This document shows, one piece after another, positions 23,721 to 34,162 of a stretch of 59,348 bases of DNA. Made by a program: the position numbers and the translations under genes. Positions within the stretch are counted from its first letter, which is position 1. The number at the start of each line of letters is the position of its first letter. Source of the stretch: Heterotrichella gracilis (lineage: Eukaryota; Sar; Xanthophyceae; Tribonematales; Xanthonemataceae); NCBI GenBank assembly GCA_032358255.1, contig JAULBX010025564.1, positions 1-59,348 on the forward strand. Reading direction: 5' to 3'. The notes below the pieces were generated by a model. The model worked only from the letters and a program-made list of their open reading frames with translations. It made no database searches and was not told the origin of the DNA.

Positions 23721-23766
23721 TAGGGTTTAGGGTTGATAAACCTGGTAAAACCCAAAACCCTAAACA
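23721..23766. repeat. Inverted telomere-like motif in intron
   Basis: TAGGGTTTAGGGTT at about 23722-23735 is followed by AAACCCAAAACCCTAAAC at about 23748-23765, so the motif is present in both orientations and could pair. It lies in the intron before exon 6 of P450 B. Confidence 0.7.
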
Positions 23767-26103
23767 GTGGCGGCAGTGATATGTCCCTTGCAAGGATTTG
23801 CAGTGGCATGCCGCTGCAAGGATTTGCGTGACTCAATGGTAGCAGGCCCTGGGACCAAGTCAACTTCAAAAGCGCCATGCCCCTTGTGCGTAGATCAAGA
23901 GACATCGATGGAGGGTGGCGTGCATCACACATGCTTGATGAACTCCTACGATGTGCTTACGTGACCCCTTGAACAAGGACACCCTTGCGTGCTCTATATC
24001 AGCAGAATCAGCACTCCCAAGCCACATACTATTTTGTGAATGGAATCTTCCATGGATGGAAATTTTCACCGTTGCAATAATCTGGTAATCTTCATCCAGC
24101 ACAGGGGCAGCCACGCAGGGTTTTCTGGTCAAACTTTGCTTGGCCTATTCTTACTTGTGGATCGCGCTCCTGTCCCTGGCATTGGCGCGAGACATGGGTA
24201 GGAAAGGCAGCCAGTTGTATATGACAGCCAGTAGCGGTGACTTGGACTTCTCCATGCTGACAAGGGAGGCACGCTTGAGCGCCTGCAGGAGCGGCAAATG
24301 CTGTCACAGCACAAGCACATTCCTTTCAGCAACACAAGTTCCATCAGTAGCTAACGTCCCATGAGCAAATTCAGGCTATTTTGTACATTAATTGCCCTGC
24401 GGATGATCCATGTCAAGTGTTTTCGTGCTAATATGGGTCAAGTTAGACCTGGGTCTCCCTTCAAGCCGTCATAGTCCAATGACACCCAGGTCATCAAGCG
24501 CTTGAGCAGGGGTATGCTAGTATTACTAACAGTTTAGTTAGTATACCCCTGGCGTGAGGCTGCATCGAAGGTGTGGCTCACATGGTGCATGTACACAAGC
24601 ATGGCCATCACTCATCGCAGCAAAGCAATAAGCATTGAACTGTTTTCTGTTGCCCCTTACTTGCAAGGTTTCACAGGCTACTGCCACTTTCACAATTGTC
24701 CCACAACTAGGGACACTGTCGAGATTAGTGTCAGTTTCACAACTGCCCCACTCTCAGTCATATGCATACCCAGACGTCCACAGCATTGTACATGTGATTG
24801 CCATGAGCAAGTATGCACCTGTTGCGAACCCTCGGGCTGCGTCCCTTGGGGGATCCAGCTTGCATACCATGCCTCCTGACTCGTGAGTGCTTGTGAGTCA
24901 TATCGTCGTCCACCTACTCCCTCCCCTTTCACCCTCCCATCCCCCACATGCCAAGCTAGTACCCACCTTCAGGATCTCACATGGCTCATCCAGGTTGATT
25001 GCCTCCAGGTCCATTCCATATGCCACCCGCCCAATGACGTCCATGGTCAGGCGTTCCATCATGTTATCTACTTCTATCACACACACGCCACCAGCCTGCG
25101 GCAACGTGGGTACCGCAAGATAGTTAACAACACGCGCTTGCAATAGACACAAGGGAAATGCATGAAATTGCCAAATCATGCCGATGGTTGCCATGCAGCT
25201 GCGCAAGCCAAACATGAGGCCATCTGAGTATAGTGGCACATGCACGGGGGGCCGATTCACCCATTGTAGCCAGCGTTTACACTAATATAACAATGCGCAA
25301 CCATGGGTGATATCGTGCAAACCCCACCTGTGCAGCGCGTGCTGTCAGCTGCTGTGCCAGGTTGCTTGTGATGTCCTGGACAGCTGGGAAGTAGGTCTTG
25401 AGGGCAGTAGGGGTGAAGGCGCCGGCCAAGGTGCGGCGGATGGCTTGCCACTTGTCGATGTCTGGTGCGGTGAGCAGGGTGTGCAGGGCCTTGGGAGATG
25501 CCAACTGCAGGTTGCCAACAAAGACCGTTCAGGATTTACAGCATGTGCAGAGTAAGTATGCTACCCCAGTGCTGGTGACAAACCAGGGAGGTGCTCTATG
25601 TGCAGCACCCCATCAATACCCTGCAGCCCAGCGTCCCAAACGCTGGTTGTGAAACTAGTGATTACCTCGTCTATTGACCTATACAGGTCTAAGCTTTTCT
25701 TCATGAGGCCACTCCTTGCGTTGATGCTCGGGATGAGCGTTGGGTCACTCACCAATACGTGGGTGGACCCAAGCAGATCAAACCTGCAAACCACACAATA
25801 CCAGTTGCTCCAACCTCTGTGTATGGGCTTCCGTTACACAGTGTGCTCACTTCATAATAGGTGCACCCTGCCACCTCACCTGTACACATGGCCATATTGA
25901 TTGGCCCAGTCCAGCAGCACGTTGTGCATATCTGGTATATACAGGATGTCTAGGACGTTGCCCAGGATAGGCAGGCGAGGGGGCCCTGGTATCTTGTCCA
26001 GGTCTCCTTTCCTGCCAGGAGCACCCAGTGTCCAGAGGACCCACGCCCCTGCTGCAGCCAACAGCAGGGAGACAAGTGCCACGGCCGGAGAAACCTCCTC
26101 CAT

Positions 26104-27146
26104 GGTGGCCTGAGAATCGACTGGGAGCATGGGAGCATGCATGTTGGGATACGCAGTTGGCTGTGCTATGCTGGGGCTAGTCCGCAGGGACGTCAGTCAG
26201 TCGCAAGGTTGTTACAGTGATAGGAAAGCAACAAAAGGCAGAGCACGCCACACGATGCTAAAGTTCCTGTGACAGCATGCTCTGACAGCATGCATCTGTG
26301 CATCTGACCGCATGCATGCAATGTGCCAAGGTGGACGAGCGACCCAAAGGCAGGCAGGCAGGGGCCTTTACAAACGAAGCAACGTACCTTGGTTGGTATA
26401 TACCTGAGCTGGCTTAAAACAGAATATGTTCAGCCACGGAGATTGGTGTTGCTTAGTCACCATGCGTACACGAGTCGGGTTGGACTAACGCTGAAGCTTG
26501 CATTTATAAGCCCTCAAGTTCTTCTACAATAGCTGTTGACAGCAGCAAACATGGCGATCTAAGGCTGCAGTAGTGCAGGTCATGACCGGTCAGGATACTA
26601 CTGGCTAGGGCCGGTACTGACTGGGTACTGAGGTATTCCCGTTACGTTGAGCCTGATATGAGCCCTTATTTTCCGGTTATGCCATATTGTGCCCACCCAA
26701 CTTCGCAAATGGAGTGATGGCGGGCGGTGCGTCTTAAGAAGTGCGGCCCGGCGTGATACTCGCAACGAACAGGTGGTTGCCGCAGACGGCCGTCTGGGGG
26801 TGGTTGCCAATATGCATGCATTGCCTTTTGCCGCCATGTACATGTGCATGCATCCAAGCCCACTGCAGCACATGAATGTTGACCGCAACACTGTACTCGC
26901 ACACACTGCTTGAAACAGGCAACATAGATACCATATGAAAACACACATGAATAACAGATGTCCAACAATCAAAATACACACCAAGCTTGGCGTGCTTTCA
27001 AAAACAACTTCTGGCAATACTCGACTCCTCCCCACAAAATACATTTCCCATGCTCTTCCATTGCCACCACTTATGCAGCTGCCGCCTTATCTCCTCATAG
27101 AGATAGTTCCCCTGACTTCCTTCCCATTCCTGTGCACAACCGCAAT
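26104..27146. other. Spacer between P450 B and P450 C
   Basis: No separate gene is seen. It holds the 5' flank of copy B and the 3' flank of copy C. The part near 26668-26900 resembles 19735-19880 upstream of copy A, and the part near 27050-27146 resembles the 3' flank of copy B near 20660-20790. The spacer is therefore made of duplicated array sequence. Confidence 0.5.
26326..26440 (-). promoter_or_regulatory. Conserved upstream block of P450 B
   Basis: This is the counterpart of the block at 19385-19500, with GTGGACGAG, AGGCAGGCAG, AAACGAAGC, TTGGTTGGTAT and ACAGAATATGTT. It lies about 220-340 bp before the start codon of copy B. Confidence 0.45.
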
Positions 27147-30100
27147 TCACGCTGGCCTTTCCTGATCCGCTGGTGGGTGAGAACCCACCACCTCCACGTG
27201 GGGCCCACATGCCCAGCGCGGCGTGAACCTGAGGTGCAGCCCGTGCGCCGGGTGCAGCGTGACGCTGTACACCTCGTCCGCGCGCACGTCCTGTGGGCTG
27301 CCTGTGCGCTCATCCACCTCCAGTGCAAAGCGCTGCAGCAGCATGGCCAGCACGGTGCGACCCTCCATGAGGGCAAGGTGCTGCGGGGGGAAAAGGACAT
27401 GTTCTCATGTGATTGGATGTGAGCAAACACACAGTGTAACGCATGCTGGTGGAAATGGAGGCAACGCATGGTGATGGCACTGAGGCGCTCGACGGAGATT
27501 CAGGCCAATTTAGAAGACATATTTTGCCATGGAATTGGTCCACGGTCTGAATCATGCACAACAATATCTCAGGCATGCAACTTCACATCGCACATGCACA
27601 GAAAGCAGACATCCAAACCTTTTCCCCAAAACAGCCTACCTGGCCAATGCAATCCCTGGGACCACTGGAGAATGGTGTCCAGCTGCCCTTCACGTTCTGG
27701 AGGTGCCCCACAGGGCTGGCAAACTCCCCAGCTCCATTCACAGATCCATTGGTGGTGCTGTTGGCCGCATTCGGCTCCCACTCCCATCGCTCCTGCAGCA
27801 GGCAGTTAAGTGGGTGGCAATCAATTTGCATTGCCATTGCACATGCTCATGCCACAAATGAGCATGTGCAATGGTGCGTGGCATGTGCAGCCAATCCATA
27901 TGCAAAGAGACAGCACACAGCACACCATACAATACATTCAGACACATGCTCGCCTCGCCCCACAATAAAAAGAGCCGCTAGCAATGACACCACCAATGGC
28001 AGACTGCAACAATGCTGCCAGTGACGATTATAAGCACAGCATGACTACTTGGGCATGTAGCCTACAATGTACACGTGGTGCGTAGCTCCCCTTCTCTGCT
28101 TACCGGCCAGAACCGCATGGGATCGATATAGTTGTGCAGGGTGGTGTGCAGAGGCCCCGCCGCAGGCCATACCCTGGTGCCCTTGGGGATGGTGTATGGG
28201 CCAACCACAAAGTCACGATCAGCCAACCTGCATGTGGTGCAGGAAACCAGGGGGTGATTTGCGAGGGACCAAAAAAGGGAGGGCGGCAATTTTAAGAATG
28301 CGTGTATGAAATCCCATAGGTAGGGTACAATACACTTTTGAAAACAATGCAAATGTGGTACATCACATGTTGTGCAGATTGAGACCACACTCATAAATTG
28401 ATGTTCCAGCAAATTGACACGGCAGCAATTGCAGGTTTTGCACGATATTACAGACTCCAAGTCTCTTTTATCAGATGACCCATCCACCTTGCCAGTACGA
28501 TATGCGTCATACCTGATGCTTCCACCTGGCGCGATGGTATGCAGGCGCAGGCTCTCCTTGTACACCAAATTCAGATACTTGAGCTCAAGCAAATCCCCGT
28601 ACTCCACCTCCCTCCCAGGTTTGCCATCCCCAGTGAGCAGCCCCAGGGATGACAGCTCAGACACCACCTTGGCCTGAATAGCAGGGTTGGCGGCAAGCTC
28701 ATACCTGCATGCGCGCAAGTTTGTTGTCACAACTGGGATCAATTCATCCATGCCGTAGCTGCAGATAAGGGTAAATGGTTACCCGATAGACTCGTCGCTT
28801 ACTACCCTACAGTGGCATGCAGGATGGGGATACAGAAATTTGACAATCGACTGGGGGTTGGCAGGTGGATTAAGCCGCACGCTGATGATCACATGGAAGG
28901 TTGAGGTGGGTCCACTTGTAAGGGTTGAATCTATAGCTATATTCAGTGAGGGCGCCCCAAGACAGGGCACATTGCCCATGCTGCTTGCAATTGCTATTAT
29001 TCTTATTGCACACTGCGAACTGTGATGAACAGAAGTGGCTACACAACAATGCAAGAACCAGGAGCACAAAGTGGATGTGACTAGGAAAATGAGGTGCACC
29101 CTTGAGCTTTGCTACACTGCTGTAATGGGAGACTGCCATTGCAAATTCCTGGTCTGTGCAGCCGCCCATCCTAACCCCCAGCCTACTATGGTAGCTATAA
29201 CCATAGTCTACTTCCACATGTACCAGCTGCCATTTCCTACCATGAATTTAGATAGCCAGCCTGCACTTACAGCGTGTAGGCGATGCTGTGTCCGGTGGTG
29301 TCCATCCCTGCCAGCATGAAAATAGCAATGTTGGCAAGAAGCTCCTCGTCTGACATCATGCCACTGGCGCGCAGTGTGGCCAGGCCAGCAGCCACTGATC
29401 GGTCAGTGGTAGGGTAGGGCGCCCCTGCCTGAACCCTAGCCATCACCTGCTCAGCCAACCTGCACGCAGGGGCAGCTTAACGTGGAGAGCAAAGACCCTA
29501 GCATGAGAAATGACATGCTGTCAAGAATACTCAGTAAAATTAATAACGAACGTAAGAGGCACCACGCATCTTGTGTGTGGATGAGAAGCAAGCGAGGAGT
29601 GTGTAGTACAGTTGCAGGATCAATGTGATCGGTTTGAAACCCTGTGGTAGGCTTTGGTGCAATCTATGGATTGCAGCTTTGCATACTCTGAATAGTACCA
29701 GCAGAGTACAAACAGACCCCATGGTTCCCGTATATATATGCTGCAGGTTAGAAGGGATTTTTGTTAGTTTTTTCCTGGCCCTACTTGTACATCACGCTCC
29801 TGTCCCTGGCATTGGCCCGGGCCATGGGTAGGAACGGCAGCCAGTTGTACATGGCAGCCAAGGGTGGTGACATGGCCTTCTGCATGCTGACAATGAAAGT
29901 ACGCTTGACGGCCTGCAAGCCAACATATAATATCGGGGCATGCAATTACATGCATTCCAACAATGCAGTACATCAGCAATTGGCATCATGAGTAGCATCC
30001 AATACGTCTGTCTCATAATTGACTGATGCTTTTACTCCGCCAAGGCAATGAAATCCCTGATGCAGCACAGCTCATGTGAAGCCCCGCCAGGTGCCTCCTT

Positions 30101-31638
30101 TTGCCCTCCCTGCCCAGCTGCCGTTTACACTGTGTTGAACCACCTTGCCTATCCAGTAACCTTTGCTTATCCATATGGTGCAGAAGGTGCATGTGCACGG
30201 TGCATGTGCAGGCCGTCAACAGCACTGATTGCAACATGCCTTTGAACAACATTGCCTGTCAGCATAGCTTCACGTGAGTATGCTTGCTGCATCTTCACTT
30301 GTGGATACCCATGCATCTTGATGCTGTACAATTTTTTACATTTCCCTTTGGTGTGCGCGTGGTTCCATGAACACGCAAAACTCCACTCACCCCCACCTCC
30401 CACCCCCCACCTGACGCGCTACCCACCTGCAGCATTTCACATGGCTCATCCAGGTTGATTGCCCCCAGGTCCATTCCATACGCCACCCGCCCAATGGTGT
30501 CCATAGTCAGCCGCTCCATCACCTGATCGACTTCTATCACACACACGCCACCAGCCTGAACCACGAGCATGCGATTGCAGTGTCAAACAGGAGTAACGGG
30601 GTTGCATGTGGGTGCCCGACAATGCCATCTGTGTGTGGATGTGTTTATGCAGCGGTGCATGCAGCATGTCTGAGCACTAGCATCGACCCTTGGCACCTGT
30701 GTATGCGCATGGGTCCATCAGGTGGCTGACGCATGCACCGGAGAATAATTCACCCCTGTGGCGGCACATTTACAGCAATCAAATCTGTAATGCACATCCA
30801 TGTGTTGCACCCTCCCACCTGCAGTGCGCGTGCCGTCACCTGCCGTGCCAGGCTGGTTGTGATGTCCTGGACAGCTGGGAAGTAGGTTTTGAGGGCAGCA
30901 GGGGTGAAGGCGCTGGCCAAGGTGCGGCGAATGGCTTGCCACTTGTCAATGTCTGGCATGGTGAGCAGGTTGTGCAGCGCCTTGGGCGAGGCCAACTGTT
31001 GTCCAACGGGTTGCCACGCGCCGATGTTACCAGCATGAAATATGTGCATGGCTCAGGGGTCAACACTAGGTCAATCAGTATCTGAGAGTGTGCCATGTGC
31101 AGCAATCCATTCAACAACGTGCAGCCAGCGTTCCAAGCACTCCTTGTAAAGCACGTGCCTTACCTCATCCACGGACCTATACACGTCTGCGCTTTTCTTC
31201 ATGAGGCCACTCCTTGCGTTGATGATTGGAACGAGCGTTGGGTCACTCACAACCACATTGCGGGACCAAAGCACATCAAACCTGTGTGCCACATACTGCG
31301 TTGAACGCCACTTGTCACACCCTTGTAGGGTGTTGCTAAGTTACACCAGTCCTGTGTTACTACTATACACCAGTTCCTGGCTACATTGCAATACATCTAC
31401 AGATATGCACGACCCACCTGTACACATGGCCATACTGATTGGCCCAGTCCAGCAGCGCATTGTGCAAGTCTGGTCGCAGCAAGTCTAGGACATTGCCCAG
31501 GATAGGCAGGCGAGGGGGCCCTGGTATCTTGTCCAGGTCTCCTTTCCTGCCAGGAGTCACCAGTGCCCAGAGGACCCACGCCCCTGCTGCAGCCAACAGC
31601 AGGGAGACAAGTGCCACCGACGGAGAAACCTCCTCCAT
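27147..31638 (-). CDS. Cytochrome P450, array copy C (stop-loss extension)
   Basis: Ten exons join in frame to 554 aa: 31638-31418, 31281-31164, 30995-30819, 30555-30427, 29912-29785, 29459-29271, 28704-28513, 28227-28104, 27792-27640 and 27380-27147. The membrane anchor, IPGPPRLPILGN, AGMDTTGH, ESLR, PERW and FSSGPRDCIG are intact, so the enzyme should be catalytically competent. The TAG that ends the other copies after FTPR is TGG here (27213-27215). Translation therefore continues for 22 residues through former 3' UTR, beginning WACGPHVEVV, to a stop at 27147. Exon 2 has LWSR where the paralogues have LGSR, and exon 5 has AVKRTFIVSMQKAMSPPLA for the more usual ALKRA...KSKSPLLA, which may reflect a changed substrate pocket. 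An ATG two codons upstream (31644) is an alternative start. Confidence 0.9.
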
Positions 31639-31854
31639 GGTCATGCCACAGTTGGATATCCAAAGCCAGTGCCTTTCTCACAGTTTGAGCCAGCCCCAAC
31701 TCGGCACGGTGGGCACTGGACTAGTCCAAAACACACAACGTGCTACAGCCCACAAACCCACGACAGAAAGGATAACGCTAGCAGCCGTGGTGGGAAGTGG
31801 TCAGTGTGAACTTGCTTTTGTATGCCTGTGTGTCACATAGGCCAAGCCTTTGCC

Positions 31855-31960
31855 AGGTGGACTAGCTGACCACCAGGCAGGGGCTTCAAAACGAAGCGAA
31901 AATGATATCTAGGGTTGGTATCTGGCCATAACCTATCGCTGCAAGCAGAATATCGCTAGC
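31855..31960 (-). promoter_or_regulatory. Conserved upstream block of P450 C
   Basis: A more diverged counterpart of the blocks upstream of A and B, with AGGTGGACTAGC, AGGCAGGGGC, AAACGAAGC, GGTTGGTAT and AGCAGAATAT in the same order. It lies about 220-320 bp before the start codon. Confidence 0.4.
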
Positions 31961-32455
31961 CAGTCCACCTGAAACCTATCGTTTGGCAGCAACTGTATTG
32001 GAAACTGTACTTGTCAGCAAGGTGCGACGGGGAGGAGTGGAATTTCTGCGGTACTTTTTAACAGGTTTGAAGAAAGAGGTATAGTGTAAAATCTGATCCG
32101 GGTTGCTCGTCCTGACAATGGGCGGGCCTGCGAGTTGTGTGCTCGCAACGAAAACCATATGCATGCAATGCAATGTTGCCCTTGCCGCCATGTGCATGCA
32201 TTGCATGCATTGCACTTTGCCGCCAAAACCCAGATAGAAAACATTGTCAGGAGTCTTTATGCTATGCTAGTTTAGGATATCCTGCGGCAGATAATGAAGC
32301 AAAGGGTTCTCACTTATATACAAAGCGCCCATTACCAATGTCTATATTGGGCACTGGCTGGGCAGTGGTCGATGCAGCACCTGCCAATACTTTGCGAGCA
32401 CAGGAAGCTTGGTGCGTGTACACGATGGCGCACTAGGCTGTATGCTGTGTGTAGA

Positions 32456-32560
32456 ATACTTCAGGTGATTTGAAAGATCTTCAAACACATAGCGCACTTC
32501 ACTTCTGTAGGGAGAGCTCACCACGCGAAGGCAGCAGCAACAATAATGGCCATTAAACTT
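32456..32560 (+). pseudogene. Relic of a truncated-hemoglobin 3' end
   Basis: The stretch CACATAGCGCACTTCACTTC and what follows (AGAGCTCACC, CGAAGGCAGCAGCAACAA) lines up with the C-terminal coding end of the intact globin at about 44690-44765 (CACACAGCGCACTTTATCTC, GAGCTCACC, CAAAGGCAGCAACAGCAACAA). In the matching frame it reads FKHIAHFTSVGRAHHAK against [18 protein letters not shown]. No heme pocket sequence or upstream exon could be found before it. It lies in the same orientation and roughly the same distance upstream of P450 C (about 0.84 kb) as the globin's matching segment lies upstream of P450 E (about 1.09 kb). I read it as the last remnant of a duplicated globin gene. Confidence 0.6.
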
Positions 32561-33471
32561 ACGCTTCCCGTTGCCAACAATGGTCATTCACCACACTGGC
32601 ATGGTTTGCCAGTAGTAATAATGAGCTTAAAGGCTGAAACCATCTACCTTGTGATGCAGCAATTCATGCATGTAGCCCGGCAGTAGTAGACACCCTCAGA
32701 AGCTGGTCCCCATGCACGCATATGGCATTGATACCGAAGGAAGTTCTAGACCCATGTGTTCCATTTATATCACACCAGCTCATCCAGGAAACCATGGTTA
32801 TAGTTGTGCGTAAATTGTCACATTGCCACAGGACATTGCTCCAGCTTCTGTCTGAGGTGTTTTTACAAAAAAGTACAGCTTGCAACCGGCAGCAAAATCC
32901 TCATTACAGTCTCCTAAGATGTGTGCACTGAGTGGCCGTTGACAATGTTGTAGGGTAGCAGGGCAGCCTGGGTGGATCAGCAGGCCCCGTGGTCCTTCAC
33001 GTTCAAGAGTCCACCCCAGCCATCATCCGCTCAGGCCGGTGCAATCAGTTTGTGCGCATTCACAACTCATCACAGGTGTGATTATATGGTACATTGCCAC
33101 GAGACCTCTTCAGCCCAAGGGGCCCTTGAACCAGGTGCACATGCAAGGCAGTGACTGACCCTAAATGACGCACATGACATGATGGGCATGGCATACACGA
33201 TCCACTGCATGCATTATGGTGCATTACAGACAACCATGGCTAGAAGGCATTCATTCCAGTCATCTTCCTGAAGCTCACGTAGCACACTCACAGTCCAGTG
33301 GTAGTTTGAAGACTATTTGATAGCATGCATTGGGGTAAATTCAAAGGAAGTTCCTATCCAGCCAATTCAAATCAAATTGGCAAGTGCCGTATTCAGCCCT
33401 GTCACTGAATGTGATTGCCTGGCTGGCTGCCGCAGAACCACTTATACATGCTTTGTAGCTCCTGCATCCCA

Positions 33472-33490
33472 GGGGTTTTAGGGTTTTAGG
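33472..33490. repeat. Telomere-like TTTTAGGG tract
   Basis: GGGGTTTTAGGGTTTTAGG lies in the spacer between P450 C and D. Similar short tracts occur near 610-624, 18530-18540, 23722-23765, 35021-35039 and 43902-43932. Confidence 0.7.
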
Positions 33491-34162
33491 CGTATCATTG
33501 TGCCATTGTGTGCTGCAGCCACAAGTTGGAAAGACGCATGGTTGTGAAGGCTAGGGTATACTGTTGGGTCCTGTTGCGTGCTGCGTCCACATATTCCCTA
33601 CAACAGTGACAGTGTCGAGCTTGTCATGGCATGCAATATATAGTATTACGCCTAGTGACCACCAGTGCGCGTTGTGATTCACGCTTTGCAGGCAGTGCCA
33701 CCTGGTCCGTTGCACTGCAACTCACCCTGTGTGCCACACTGTGCCACCTGGAATATCACTTCAGTTGTGGGCGTTCTTTAAAGTATTGATTTTTTAGCCA
33801 CTGCACATCTTTTCGTTCATTTCTTTCTGTCTTCAAATCAAATGCTGCCCTTGACTCAGCTATGTTGGTTTGACTCAGCATGCTGAATCAGCCGATTTGA
33901 AGCCATATTCCAAATTCGTACAGCGTAAACTCTATTTCGAACAGCAACTGTCCCGCAAGCTGTCCGGTGAGCTTTTATATTGTTTTTTCCCTTTGCGGCT
34001 GGCTCGTTGGACACCGCAAACTGTGTATCATAAATACATATAAGGGTCTTCGACTTGGGGAGTGTCGACTTTTCGACTTAGGCAGTGGCCACTCACCGTG
34101 AGACAAGCACGGCCCTTTGTTTTCCAACACCTGCTCGATCCCTGTCGACTTTCAGACAAACC

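Larger units (their letters stand above)
20818..26103 (-). pseudogene. Cytochrome P450, array copy B (frameshifted)
   Basis: All ten exons are recognisable at the positions seen in copy A: 26103-25880, 25783-25666, 25504-25328, 25095-24967, 24282-24155, 23698-23510, 23200-23010, 21916-21793, 21532-21380 and 20985-20818. The anchor, IPGPPRLPILGN, AGMDTTGH, ExxR (here EKLR), PERW and the heme loop FSSGSRDCIG are preserved. Exon 7 is 191 bases instead of 192: near 23178-23183 it reads CGGGTTGG where the paralogues have CAGGGTTGG. The single missing base shifts the frame before the ExxR and heme regions. Either this is a recent pseudogene or a sequencing error; the otherwise clean exons favour a very recent lesion or an error. 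The intron between exons 7 and 8 is about 1.1 kb against about 0.29 kb in copy C. Exon 1 carries one extra codon (ILYIPDMH for ILRPDMH). Confidence 0.88.
31639..34162. other. Head-to-head spacer between P450 C and D
   Basis: About 2.5 kb separates the divergent start codons of C (-) and D (+). It contains the upstream block of copy C, a hemoglobin-like remnant near 32456-32560, and a GGGGTTTTAGGGTTTTAGG tract near 33472-33490. I see no intact gene or RNA. Confidence 0.5.

Noticed and set aside
26598..27044. A 148-codon minus-strand frame upstream of P450 B
   Set aside because: It lies in duplicated P450 5'/3' flanking sequence. The matching region upstream of A is not open in the same frame.
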